DNA of 64,000 nt from Pardosa pseudoannulata (lineage: Eukaryota > Arthropoda > Arachnida > Araneae > Lycosidae): NCBI GenBank assembly GCA_032207245.1, contig CM063501.1, positions 57,040,893-57,104,892 on the forward strand, read 5' to 3'. The notes under the pieces are model-generated. The model was not told the origin of the DNA. It was given only the letters and a program-made list of their open reading frames with translations, and made no database searches. The position numbers were made by a program, and so were the translations under genes. Shown in pieces: positions 35,146 to 47,809 of the stretch (the first letter of the stretch is position 1; every line of letters starts with the position of its first letter).

Positions 35146-36870
35146 TGGCGCGAGCATTCAGATAGGCGGCTGATAGAATATCTACTAGGTATACGCATTG
35201 ATAGGAGACGGCTAATTCTATCTTGCAAGCAGGTGGTCAACAGGTGTGTTTGTGTAAACGCCCATCAGCATTCTTAGGAATAGCAAGATTCCATGCGACC
35301 TAGTGTTAAACCATTTATGGCGTTTTATAGATTTATTTTGGATCGGGGATCTTTTGCAATGCTAATAGTAATGTGCCATTGTATATCAAAATTATCTTTC
35401 GCAGATGCTGCGAACGGCGATGTATCGTTGTTCGGCACTAAACTGAGTTAATATTACCACATATGGATCTCCCAGTGTACCGACAATTTTTTATTCTGTC
35501 ATTCTAATACGGATCATCGCAATTTATGTTCTTTCCCCTAGCTGTAAATACTAAATCTAAGAAGTAATATCCGTGGTGGATAAATATATGCAGAAGATCC
35601 CCCCTCCTCATCTTGACTGTCTGGAATTAGGTTTCAATTATAAATTTCTCTTAAATAATAATAAAATAATTCGGTAGATATATTAAGAATCTAAATTTAG
35701 TAGGTAGGTTGTGCCCAATCCAAATGAGGGCGTTTAAGAAGTTTAACATACAAACATATAGCTCAGTATCTTTTGCTATGTTTGATGAATAATTTACCTT
35801 AAGTGTTTGTTAAAAAGACTAATAACTGCACAGAATTGTTGGCCAGAAAATAATTATCTATCGGGAATTATTAAAATAAACTACGAACCAGAGAAAATAT
35901 TAGTAATGGAAGAACAACGAATTCAGAAAATGAAATGTATATATCAATATATAACTAGTCATAATGACTTCTATGCAGGGAACACAAAGATTTGCACAAA
36001 ATTGAAACACAACTTCATCATTTCGGTCAACAAAGACGAGAATTTGTGTTTCAGTTTTACGCGTTAGTTTAAAAAAATATACAAATTTTTGTAAATCGAT
36101 GGAAAATTAGCGTATACTAAAGAGAGAGCATAAGCCCAAAAAGGAAAGAATATTAAGAAAGGTAAGTGAACATGTTTTAATAGTAGTAATCATGTAGGAA
36201 AATAAGACACAGATTGGTGTTTACAAGTATTACAAGTCTTTTTCAGTGCATGAACCATCAGCTAGTTCAATTTCTTTCAAGCATCCCCACCCCTAATGTT
36301 TCATCCGTTACAGATTTCGAAGTTTTCTCTATAAAATGTGCACGTTGAATGAAATAATATTGTAATTTTTTTCTATACATGATTGTTTCAAGCAAAAAAA
36401 TAAAAAAAAAAAAACCCAAGACAGGATAAAAAAGAAAATTAATGAAACATTTAAGGCCATTGCTGTGGTACTCAAATTGGGTGCAGATGCAATAACCAAG
36501 ATAAATTTTAAAATTATTTAAGAAAATTATCAAACTGTAAGAAGATATTTAAAATTTAAATTGTCTTCACTCGTCAATGCGCCACTGTTGAAAACGTACA
36601 GAGTTGCTATCACATTTATCTGAAAGTACAACCTATCCTCTACCTCTCCGACTCTCAAATTAACTGCCATGGTAAACCGGGGTATGCCAGCAGAGCTGAG
36701 GCGGAAAAAAAATATGAGTTACCACTTATTTACTAAATAACAAATTTTTGAAAAATGTGGCTGAAAAAAAAAAGGAATATTAAAATCCCAAATCAGGATC
36801 TGCATTTAATTTGCTTTTGTATTTATTTTTGTGTAAGTTGTTGTGGCTTATCCTCCAACTGTCTGACGAA
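35146..36870. other. Unassigned sequence
   Basis: Contains only short open frames (35807-36067 plus, 36267-36533 minus) without recognisable features. Confidence 0.5.
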
Positions 36871-36871
36871 G

Positions 36872-37110
36872 TCAGATAAGATCCATCAAACCGCTGACCC
36901 CAAAAAAGTCATGGACAAGAAGGGGGAGGACGATTATATGTCCTCTCTAGAAAGTCCCAAACAGTTCAAGATGTGCTCAGCAGAAGCTTGCTGAGCTTGA
37001 CATTTTGAGCAGACTGCAAAGATCTTTCTGCTTTCGAAAAATGAGAGACTCGTAGTATGATCACTTGCCAGTCTGCCAAATGCCGTTCGAGAGGCTCTTT
37101 CGGAACTGAG
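36872..37110 (-). pseudogene. Non-LTR retrotransposon C-terminal tail, degenerate
   Basis: The minus strand encodes AFGRLASDHTTSLSF, then CSKCQAQQASAEHILNCLGL and SREDI, a stop, and after a frame change LLVHDFFGVSGLMDLI and a stop at 36872. This C-x2-C ... H-I-L-x-C-L-G-L tail is what I associate with the end of RNase H-bearing ORF2 proteins of R1/jockey-like LINEs in spiders. Only the extreme C-terminus remains, with one in-frame stop and one frameshift. The plus-strand frame at 36755-36994 that overlaps it is antisense and not a gene. Confidence 0.6.
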
Positions 37111-37302
37111 TATAAAAATAATTAGAATAGTGTAAGAAAGAAGCACCGGATTTATGTGCTCCAAGCTACCAAATCTCAAGAAAAACATCAAGCTTTTTAA
37201 AATGTTCAATGCATTCGTTCCCGCAACGAGCCACTAAAAGGACACAACTCCTTTCATAAAAATTTTTGATAGGGAGGTCAACATTACAGCAGTTAATATT
37301 AA

Positions 37303-37563
37303 CACGTTGAATGCCACGGCAATTTTCAGAAATCTGGCCTAAAATGACAAATTGATTTAATCACATTATTAAAAAATATTAATTTGTGGACAGAAATTCA
37401 ACAAAGTCCTGAAATATTTATTTTCCTAGAGCATTGATTTTATCTTCTTTTCCCAGAAACCATTTATCGATATTAACACTAATATACTACGAGTTTATTC
37501 GTAGCTGCACAAAAATGGCAAGTAAACACAGTACGAGATAACTCGTAGTTGGCAATCAACGAG
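37303..37563. mobile_element. TTAA-flanked MITE, 261 bp
   Basis: TTAA lies at 37299-37302 and 37564-37567. The left end reads CACGTTGAATGCCA; the right end reverse-complemented reads CTCGTTGATTGCCA. Size, TTAA target and inverted ends fit a piggyBac-type miniature element. The left-end CACGTTGA is shared with the MITE at 55261, and its first six bases with the left end at 1350. Confidence 0.75.
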
Positions 37564-37567
37564 TTAA

Positions 37568-39183
37568 TATATAAAATAAAAAAAAAACCTTTTAGTCTTT
37601 TTATATCCTTGAGTGACCCCATTACCATTTTCATTTCGTGTGCCCTCTTAACGACGTCTGTCGCGCCTCTCTTGGAGTACGCGTACTACCGGTTGAGAAC
37701 CACTGAACTGACATACTTCGTGTGTACCGTAATTTCAAGCAGATAAGCTACGGTGTATCTGAAATTTTATTTCAGATAAAGCATACTTTATATTTTCTGT
37801 TAGCAGTGAAACAATTATAACTAAACATTCTTTGCATGTTTCATTTAATTTATTTAGGTTTCTCTTCCCCCGGACTGTGTCATAGTTTCAACCCTAGCCA
37901 TTCGGCCATAACTCTAACATGAATTAAAGAAAATGTCTAAGAATAATAAAAGATCTCGTTGGACCAATGTCATAACTTGGCCTGTTTTGGACTTTTAAAA
38001 AAATGGAAAATAGAGGAGAAAGAAAGGGATTATGAAAATAAACAATTAAAATTCGCTTTCCGACAAAAGTCATTGCTAAAACGGTTAGAATTAAAAACTT
38101 GGATCGATAGTCCACGGTTCGAATTTTCATTAAGTCGTTTATCATGCATACAGCGTATACGATATTCAAGCGTATCAACTTGAAATTACAGTTAAATTTT
38201 ATCTCTTCATTTCTTTTTCGTTTATTTATCTATATATTGATTGATTGTAGATTTTTATCCCTGATTTTAAGCCAAATTAATACTTTTAAACTTAATATTA
38301 TTAAGTATAATACTTGAAATATGACTAATAAATACAGAAAAAGCTTCTATTATTCAAGTTAATCCTATACATACTAAGATGATTGCTTAGTGAAGTTTTA
38401 TCTCCAAAACAGTAGCAGGGAAAGAGATACAATCTATCATCTTTCAGAAGCAGAAATACGAGATTAGCACTGGCTACGCATAAAATACTAGAACAGTGTA
38501 GTCACAAAAAATCCATTCTAATCTTCCCCGATTTTTCACTGATATTTCCTTGTGAATTATTTTTTCCCGATTATAAATTTTTTTTCAAGTAAAATAAAAG
38601 AATTTGAACTTTCTTAAATTTAACTGAATATAACCAAAACACAATTTAAATTAATGAGAAAAAATGAAGTTTTTAATGCTGATGTAATTTTATACATCCA
38701 ATTATAGCTCTTAAATTATTTAGGAATTAAAAAGTTGTTAAACATAGTGCCTTAATTTCGCTGTCATATGTACGAGTCTGTGTTGAAACATGTTAGTATA
38801 AAATGATAATAGCAAAAACTGTATTAAGTTTCGGCCGGTGCATGAAAATTCTAATCTTGTTACGACACGTTTATGTACGTTATTGGTAGAAATTTTTTTA
38901 GCTTCGTTTCCTGGTGGTGAAGCACAAGGGGAAAAAATGTTAATTTGCCTTTAAAAAAAATCCTTTGGTTATTTCAAGTTGCTGAATTTCCCTGACATTT
39001 CCATATTCTCCGGGTCTGTTGCATTTCATGTAAATAGAATCATAGCAACTATTTTCTCTGCTGAATAGATATCCATGTAAATTGTCGCCAAAAAACTTTT
39101 GTCTTAAAATATTCCTTCGTATTAAACAAAACCAACCCAAAATAAAATAATAAATTGCAATACGAGATTTCTTGTGAAGGTAA
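37568..39183. other. Unassigned AT-rich sequence
   Basis: Overlapping 74- and 84-codon frames at 37924-38183 on opposite strands show no domain. Nothing else is recognised. Confidence 0.5.
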
Positions 39184-39185
39184 TA

Positions 39186-39719
39186 CAGTCGAACTCGTTT
39201 ATAACGAGCTCGGATTTACCGAGGGAACGAGAATATTTGGTTGGATCAATGTTAAGTCTATGGAACAGAAGTCGCTTTTAACGAGCAAGACCTGATTTTA
39301 GCGAGCTATACTTTTCAGTCTTGCAATCTTTTTTCTCATCTTTCTGTCTTATCTTTTTTTTCTTCTCCGGAATACTTTTGTAGGAAAAATTCTTCCAGCA
39401 TTCCAATGTCATTACGGAAGGTTCACAAATCTGGTGCAACTGAATTTTTGCCACCAAATTCTACATCTGTTATCCAGCCTATGGATCAAGGAGTCATAAG
39501 AAGTTTCAAGTGCCACTTGCGTAAGGAACTGATTTTGATGATTCTGGACCGAGGAGATAAGTATTAATTAAATTTTTAGTAAACTCAATCGTTTGACCTC
39601 CTAAGACCACCCTCCTTTCTAGTTGCACGCCTGCCTTAAGGACCCGTTTATTACGAGTACTCGGATTTAACCAGTAAATGTTACGGTCTCTTTGTGCTCG
39701 TTATAAACGAGTTCGACTG
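39186..39719 (+). mobile_element. pogo/Tigger-like DNA transposon, internally deleted
   Basis: The element is 534 bp between TA dinucleotides. The ends read CAGTCGAACTCGTTTATAAC on the left and, reverse-complemented, the same text on the right; the 23-bp inverted repeats are identical. CAGT termini and TA targets are typical of pogo/Tigger elements. Another CTCGTTAAAAGCGA-like inverted motif lies inside the left arm (39270-39285). A transposase fragment remains (next entry). Confidence 0.93.
39442..39567 (+). pseudogene. pogo/Tigger transposase DDE-domain fragment
   Basis: The frame reads EFLPPNSTSVIQPMDQGVIR then SFKCHLRKELIL and a stop at 39565-39567. F-L-P-P-N-x-T-S-x-I-Q-P-M-D-Q-G-V-I is the signature around the last catalytic acidic residue of the pogo/Tigger DDE domain. 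The CENPB-type DNA-binding domain and the first two catalytic residues are deleted. Confidence 0.92.
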
Positions 39720-39721
39720 TA

Positions 39722-42700
39722 CTACGCTAAACAACTCAATTCATATTACTGAAAGTTTTGAAATAAAGGAAACAAAACACAGGCATATCAGATACATTGA
39801 TTTTATTCATATCTATGAGCCAGAATTGTTGAGAAACTACATCGCTTTACAGTTCTACACCAATGAAAAATTTCATACATTAAAATTAAAATATCTTAGT
39901 TTCTTCAACGTTAACTCGTCTGCGATATGGAGCATTTTTATTATTATTCTTTTTTTTTATTTTTTTTGTCTGGAGTATTATATGATGTAGCTTGCTTATC
40001 ATAATGCCACTTAACAGTCTCACAGGAGGAGAGTAACAAATATACACAATATTCAATGAACGTTTACGTATTGAATGCGAAATCAAGAGTCATAAAAGAA
40101 ACGTGTTTGGTGTAGGACACATTTCGCTGCAAGGATAAATGCTATTTTTCAAAAGTCAATCTACATCATATAATATGGCTGGCGTGTCAAATCACCTATA
40201 AGGAAAAAGAAATACACCATAAATGGACATTATGAGTTCGGGTCAAATAATAATATAAAAATTGTAACACAAAACAATTCAATAAACTGAAAAGAGGCAA
40301 TACAACAAATAAGACAAAAGTTTGAACATAGTTTACAAAATAACAAAGCACATTAAATCAAATATATTTTCAGTTAAAAATGCATTCTATACAAATTTTC
40401 ATGCACCACAGAGAGGGGGTGTAAACCACGAATTTTTAAGTATTACATTTCTGCACTCTGAAATTTAAACTAATTTTGTTTTTTATATTGTAAACACAAG
40501 TAACTGAATTAAGTATAAAGTATATGGAGAAACAGCTTTTAAAGAACACAAGTTATATGACAATGAAGAATCTTGTTATTTTAGAAAAGAAAAATTTATG
40601 AAAGTGATTTCATATTTAATATTAAAAGAACGCGACTTTTACTTAGAATTACGGTATTTAAAATTACTTATATATTAAATTAATCACGGAAAGAAACCTA
40701 GAACATGAATGGTTCGATATAATGCAAGACACAATACCGCAAACAAAATGGCATTTTATCCCTCTTTTAAGGATAACGGTTTGGTACTAGTGCTAAAATC
40801 TTCTCTTTCGCATAATAAACATTAATTTGCTTGTGAAGTACATATAACCCATGGCAATTATTTTGATGAGAAAAATGTAAGATATGAAGTCAAAAGAGAC
40901 TAACTGGAGTGCAAATGGTTCAAAGGCAGCATATTTCGTCATTTTTACTCAATAAAGCTACGCATATAATGTAGAAACTCTAAATAATGTTTTCCCGTTT
41001 ACGAAGAGTAAGTGTTAATAATGACAAATCTTTCTGCACATTCAACCCCGAGAATTTACTAAATGACAGAAAATTAAAGGACAGAGATAGTTATTTTTGT
41101 TCTACCAGGAGAAAAGATAAAAGAAGGTACATTAATCGTACAATTATTAAAGAAAAGTTTGTATTTTGTGTAATAAGAAAAAAAAATGCTATTATGTACA
41201 CAGCATTTACACAAATATTTCAAAACTAGGAAAATTCTAAAAATGGGAGGAGAAAAATCAAGCAACTATGAATTTCCGAATAACAAATGAGAAGATGGAT
41301 TTAACCCTAAAACGCGTTAATACCTGACTGTACCTGATTAGTGTGTATGAGCCGAGGATAAAGCGAGGGCGCTGATGCGCAACCTCAGTATCAGAAATTC
41401 GTTGTATTTTAATGTAAGCTAAATAAATGTCATGAATATACATCGAATGTCGTTTGAATCGCCGCAGTATATTTTCAGAAAATCAATTGTGAGCTAACAA
41501 TATCACTTGCCAGTATCAAGGCAATAAATGACGTGATTATAAAAAGGAAAATACTTCCAATGTATTATAATCCTCATTCGTGCGTGTGTTTATGTTATAT
41601 CTACGAACAAAAAAGGTTAAAAAATTTTAATAAAACTTATGTGCAGTTTGCGATAGCTAAACAGATAAACCCCATAAGTTAAAATTAATTTTCAACAATA
41701 TGGAAATATTTTTCAATTTTATTTTACTCATGAATTGATACGTAGTACAAATGTCAAGGAAAACAAAGAAAGATGACGATACTGAATATGGATATGAGAA
41801 TAGCGTCCTAAATTGACGACAGAAAGATTTCTAGCTTCCGCAGCGACTCGACAACCATACGTTTCACACTTTTTCCAGTTTTCAGAACTATGTTCGTCAT
41901 CCAACATCAAATGTCCTAGCCATTACGAATTTAACATTTACGCATATTAAATAACAGTAGGCAAAAGAAAAGTGAATGGATCAAAATTTTAAAAAACAAA
42001 TTTTGGTATGATTATACTTTGATTTATAAATTCTAATCGCCAATTACCACATATATATTTTTAAACTTTAGATCTGTTCAAAAGCATCCACGACAATACA
42101 TCAAATTTTCCCAAATTGACTGTTACAGAATAATTGAACACTGAACATTTTGTCTGCAATACCTATTATTAATCACTTCGTAAATTATTTCTAATACAAT
42201 ATTTAAATTTCCTCAGGTTGTCTTAATCTAAAAAGTCTATCCTGTTACTGTCGAACGTTGTCTAAGTGTGCATGAAAACTATCTAAAAAATTATTTTTAA
42301 GTTACGTAAATACACGCATTTTCATTTTAAAAACGATTTATTGTATATTAAAATTATTTTCAGCTTTTAACAATCAATTATTTCAGTTACAAAAGACCAC
42401 GAGACGTAAGGATACCATTCTAGGGTTAAAAGGTAATTCATATTTTCATAATAAACCTAAAATATTGATAATATAATCCTTATTTTGTTGTAGAAAAATT
42501 AAGATGGAGAGGGTGTCCGTCTGTGTTTAGTAGTGGTTGTTCAGTAATTCTATTGGCATGGTTTGTGAAGTTGTTAGATACATGAAAATTAAAGAATGTA
42601 AATGGAACAAAACGGAAAAGAGCAATAATTGCAAAATTACTCTTTCAATATAAAAGGCAGCAAACAGATTTTAAAAAAGAAACACCGAAAAGTACATTCT

Positions 42701-45368
42701 TTTTCAAAAGTTAAAACCGGCAGAAAAGTGAAAGGTCACCGTTTTCATCAGCCGACTCAATCTAGAAATAACCGGTTTACGAACTGCATTAGAAAATTAC
42801 TAGTTAACATTCAGAATCATTTAATGGGAGGAAAATTAAGGAATTATGTTAATGGCGATAAGGTGCAATGCAATTATTCAGATTAAATGTAATTATAATA
42901 GAGGTCAATAATGGGTTCTTAAAGAATATCGCATCCTTTTCACTTCAAATGAGTGAAATGATAACGACCATAATACTCAGCTGTCGCACCTAAACAATAC
43001 CCAAAGAAATCTTTAAAAACTTGGAAGGTAAGACCAGATCACAGAAAAAAGGTAAACATGATAAAAATGAATATTAAAAAAATGCACATGAAAGGAGCAA
43101 ACAATATTCTCAAATGAGTATTCATAAAAATGTTTCTTCAAAGACAATTTATCCTTCTCAGTTTATATATATTTAAAACACAGATTAATTCATTAAAAGA
43201 AGATTTATAAAACATAATGCGGATGGACAAATAAAGCTCCCATTTACAACCTTAAACCCCTATTTTTTTTAAATAACTTTTTCCACTGGAGCTGCACGTT
43301 TTGTCACTAAAATAATTGTTAACAGCTAAAAATAACTTTAATAAGCAATGGATGTTTTAAAATGAAAATGCATTTATTATTTACATTACCTAGCCTTAAA
43401 ATGAATGTTTAAATAGTTGTTATGCAGATGCAATAGTATGACAACGCTTGGTAAGAACAGGATAACGTTATAGAGTTAGACAACTCGATAAAGTTTTAAA
43501 TATTGCAGAAGACACAATTTACGAGCGATTAATAACAGGTATTTCAAGCAAAAAGATAGGTTCAGTGTTCAATTGTTAGGTTTATCATTATTAAACTACC
43601 TTAACACAAAATATTATATAAACCGATTTTACGCTGGGTTTTACATTCTTTTTTCTTTATTGGCCTGGAATATTGTTATTTATATTTTGATTACAGATAA
43701 TGACAGCATCACCAGACTTGTGTCTGAATATTGTTCACCTATAGTAATCATTCCACAGAATCGTTGCTTATGTCTTCAAACAAATTTTAGGTCAAGATTT
43801 GACCTACTGTCTTTGTAAAATACCATGCTTTTTTATTAATAATACAATATTTTTAAGTTCTTAATTTTGAATAAGTTTGTATTTTCAATTAACGTATTAT
43901 ACAAACATACACACATAACAAAGCAGACAATACATTACAATAGATATTACAAGTTAAAAATTTTACATAAGAAGCAAGATTGTAAAAGATGATAGGCAGA
44001 AGTTAACTGTTTTATTGTTTAAAAGATAATCTAATTCAAAACTATTAAAAAATTAATAATAATAAAAAACAGATAATTTAAATTGTGTATTAATAGAATA
44101 TGCAGTCATTACGACTAACAACGCTAAGTAAGAAATCATAATTTACGATTTTTCCGTAGTTATAATTTATGCTAACCAGAAGACAAATGTAGGAAAATTT
44201 ATCAAATTAAGCAAAACATTACTAATTTTATATTTCTGCCAAACGACAAAGATTGATGTTTCCAAGTTAGTTTTTAGCTTTCCAGTCGGCGCATAAGAGC
44301 AAATTTTTCGACAAACGCGATATTTCTGAAAATTTCATATACAACAAAAACTACCCGAATATATGGAACGTATTTGACCTATTTTGAACATTAAAATTTC
44401 AGTTTTACCGTTAATCATAATATAGTATTTATGCTTTTTTAAGGCTTTTACATAGAAACTAATATTTTTCTCAACATTCTAATAATCATGATAATAATGT
44501 TAATATATAATCACGAATCGTGTATTGGATTATCTGAAATCAAACCATTAAAAATAAGTTTTAAACGAAAATAAGGAAAATGCTAAGTTTATCTATGCAT
44601 TCTTTAAAGATATCTTTACTGGATTGATAAAACAGAATAATGATTTGAATGACGATAAGCATAACTGCTTTTATAATAGCATAAATAAACAAAGTAAAGT
44701 AAGTTGTGACGAATACGCCATCTGCTCGTGCTAAAAGTTGAAGCGTACGCACTATTTCAGTACATATTTTAAATCAGTTAATTTTCAACCACCAGAATAT
44801 TCAAAATGACTGCATATTTTGGAACTACGAGACCGAAAATAACACATATGAAACACACAAATCAATTACATATATTTGTACTCATAGATAGTATAATGAA
44901 CAACACATTTAAATATTGACACGTCAATAAAAAAAGGAAGATGCAGGATAAAACACGAATAAGAAAAAAGAGGATAGACAGAATGACACAAAAAATTGCT
45001 TAAGTAAAATTATTCTATAAAAATGTTTACAAAAATATTCATACAAAATGGCAAGAATGAAAAATAAGAACACAAGAAATGAAATAAATGATGAAAAAAC
45101 TTCAAGCACAGGATATTTATGTTTAAAAATTGCAGGCAGAGAGTTTAAAGGTAGGATAAGTGCAAGAAGCCACGGCATTTGTGAAAATTCTAATAATTAA
45201 AAATAAATTAAAATGAATGGACTACAGCTAAAATATAAGGCAAGAGAATTTACACAGTCTTTCACAATGATGATTAAAAAAAAAGTACTGGTTAATATAA
45301 GCGAATGAGATTAGTCATGATATTCTACTTCTAAGTAGCTATAGAACAGAAAAATGAATACCTGTTAG
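39722..45368. other. 5.6 kb of AT-rich, largely unique sequence
   Basis: Several short open frames (for example 40987-41229, 42629-42886 and 43573-43818 on the plus strand) lack recognisable domains. I saw no tandem repeats and no clear transposon ends. Part of it could be 3' UTR or last intron of the TIA-1 homologue, but I found no terminal exon. Confidence 0.5.
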
Positions 45369-45372
45369 TTAA

Positions 45373-45841
45373 CGCAACCACCTTCCTGATTCCATTTTAG
45401 AAGTATTGTTGAGGGTCTATTTCAACAATCTTTTGAGGATAAAACAGCACATTTGTGCTGACAAAACAATAAAATCTAATGAAGTCCATAAAATATGGAA
45501 ATTATGTAAGGAAATAAGTTAAATATTTATATTTACGTGCCCGGTCTTTAATACAGATGAATTCCAGTTTGAAATTACATTTCAACTTCACGAAACGAAA
45601 ATCCTTGTACAAACAGGCATTGTACTTTTTGGATTGACGAGAAAATCATTGTTGGAAACATTTGTTGTAAAATCACACGCACACGCGCGTGATTTTCCAA
45701 CAAATGTTGGCTTTTGCTTTTCTACTATTCAGTTCTGCTGTAAGAGGAGTTGAAAGTAAGAAGTATAGACCGGTACCTGTAAATAGGTGTCATCGAAAGT
45801 GTCATAAACTGGCTTACTTCTAACAAATGAAGGTGGTTGTG
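45373..45841. mobile_element. MITE-like element with an internal long hairpin
   Basis: The left end after TTAA (45369-45372) reads CGCAACCACCTTC. The right end reverse-complemented reads CACAACCACCTTC, next to CTAA (45842-45845), one base off TTAA. The 469-bp interior holds no open frame but has a strong internal inverted repeat at 45657-45708. Confidence 0.6.
45657..45708. repeat. 23-bp inverted repeat inside the 45.4-kb MITE
   Basis: AACATTTGTTGTAAAATCAC (45657-45676, then ACG) pairs with 45686-45708 at 21 of 23 positions, leaving a 6-base CACACG loop. Confidence 0.9.
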
Positions 45842-45845
45842 CTAA

Positions 45846-47651
45846 CCAAGAGCAAGAAAAAAAATTTTCAGAATAAAAGAGTAGGGATAAAATGGCTGCT
45901 CACACACAGAGAAAAAAATGAGCAGAACACTTTGAACTCCCTGCCTTAAAGGAAATTTTAAAAGGCAGGTCCGCAAAATTTTAACTACAGTAAAACCTTG
46001 TTATTTTGGAGGAAAGTTAAATTTTGCAAATAAAATTTCCTTTTAAATTTTCATATCCAGCGCTTGAAGTCCGAATTTACCTGTTGGTTGTAGGTTTTGA
46101 ATATGGAGTGGCATCTCTTATAGTCTGTTTAGGTTGCTCATCGCGTCTTCTGATAGGGCTACGTGGCAAGAAAGTTTCAGAGTCAAAAATCTAACATGGA
46201 TTTTTTCTTTTTTAAACTCACTGCAGGTGCACAATGAAAGCTGAGTTTACATGGGTAGGGGACTATAATCGTTGTCCACTAGTTTCAAATTATGCGAAGT
46301 TAATTCATAATTTATTGAATAATCTTTATTAAAAGTGCGATTAAAATATAACAAACTTTAATAAATTAAAATGTGCAGTTTAATAAACGTAGAATCGAAA
46401 TACGTAAGAATCTATTTTGGACGATTTGCCCATGCATAAAAGCCATTTTATTCTGAACTTCAATTTATTCATAACTTTAAACAGTTTGCATTGGTGTAAA
46501 ACCGACAGTTGTAAATATGCATACGAGTCATGCCATATCAGAATACAAAGGATTTTTAAATATGTAAAATTAGCCAATCTACGAAAATTATATGTAAAAT
46601 TCCCAGAGAAAAAGGATAATGAAAAATTTGAAACGGAATATGTTAAAACTAAAAAATACTTGTAGTAAAATGTAAACCCATTAATTGCAGTTGAGCACAC
46701 AAACATTGTAACTAAAATGTATGAAAGGAAAGAAAAAAGGTTTGTTACCCATTGCTCCCCCCCCCTTTCAAGTTCAAAATAAAATGGCAATTTTTTCTCT
46801 AAAGCTATTTTAATCATCTTTTATATAACAGCAATTACGTAAAATTAATGAAAAAACATCGACTTAATTAATGACGAAATTAAAGACTATTATAAATTAC
46901 TTTTAATACGACTCTGCATTCAAATTAAGCAATTCACAATTTAATAAATCCTAACAACTGTTAAAAAAATTATAATTATTCCTCAAAATACAATACGCAA
47001 TAAGCATATAAACTCAGAAATAAATATGAATGATATGCCAAAATATATGTCAACAAAATAAAAATGTGGACTACGATCATAATCCACGGCCTACGTAAAC
47101 CTTGCTTAGCCTGCAGACCCCAATGTTTCATAAAACCTAAAATACTTAGGCGTATAGAACTACAACAGTAAAACATTAAATAATTTTAGGTTCAGCTCTT
47201 TTGCAAAGTACTAAAATGCAAGGTTTTACAGTAGTAAACCGAATCTGTCTTTGCAATATTTAAGCTTTAAAAATATTTAAGCAACTTGCACTTTTGAGGA
47301 CACAAAAACAGTACACTAAAAAAAGATAAATGATGAAAAAGTTATCTTACTTGGACTCCTTAATGATGTGAGATATAGAATGAATTTAACTCATATAAAA
47401 CTAATTCTAACAATAAATCTTTAATGCTTTTTTGTTTTGTTTCAGAACAAGCTTTACGACACATTTTTAAGTGCACCATAACAATAATAAAAAAGGCATA
47501 TCAAACATCAAAATTAAAAAAGGATACATAGAATAAAGACAAACAGCATGCAAAGATTAGAATTTATCTTAAAACATTCCAAAATATAAAATACACAGTC
47601 TAAGGAACAATATTGAGTACAATGAATAGTAATAAAAAGGCGTTTACTTAC
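45846..47651. other. Sequence 3' of the TIA-1 tail exon
   Basis: If the GTAAGT donor at 47651 is used, this is intron. If not, it begins with a stop codon and is 3' UTR. I recognised no exon continuing the TIA-1 tail. A minus-strand open stretch at about 46090-46195, between a weak acceptor and a CAG|GTAAAT donor, has no family resemblance. Overlapping frames at 46380-46817 are not supported. Confidence 0.45.
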
Positions 47652-47809
47652 CCAAAACCTTGGCCATAGTACTGTTGGTAAGGATACTGCATCCCCTGCA
47701 TAAATTGGCCAGCTTGCATTTGAGGATAGCCTTGGGGATACCAGTAGCCCATTTGTTGGTAAGGATAAGTATACTGTGCAGCTATATTTTGAAAAGCTTC
47801 ATGATTGTC
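47652..47809 (-). CDS. TIA1: TIA-1/TIAR homologue, exon encoding the Q/Y/G-rich C-terminal tail
   Basis: This is the next exon of the same gene, after an acceptor reading TTTATTTTTAG on the minus strand. It continues the frame from the RRM3 exon with no codon split and encodes 52 codons plus two bases. The residues include MGYWYPQGYPQMQ, then GQFMQGMQYPYQQYYGQGFG. This aromatic, Gln-rich, low-complexity tail resembles arthropod TIA-1 orthologues and corresponds to the prion-like domain that drives stress-granule assembly in the family. The exon ends at a consensus GTAAGT donor. If that intron were not removed, the next codon after GGG is TAA, so a retained-intron transcript would stop immediately after GQGFG. 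The site can therefore act as a splice donor or as the end of the protein. I did not find a convincing downstream exon in the lower-coordinate sequence. Confidence 0.92.

Noticed and set aside
36755..36994. 79-codon plus-strand frame with a hydrophobic N-terminal part resembling a secreted peptide
   Set aside because: Its second half is the antisense of the recognisable LINE tail on the minus strand, so the frame is a shadow.
42629..42886. 85-codon very basic plus-strand frame
   Set aside because: There is no domain and no splice or promoter context, and Lys/Asn richness is expected from AT-rich DNA.
46090..46195. Minus-strand open stretch with an Arg/Pro-rich peptide (PRSPIRRRDEQP) before a CAG|GTAAAT donor
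   Set aside because: It is only about 35 codons, within chance expectation. The acceptor lacks a pyrimidine tract and the peptide does not continue the TIA-1 tail.
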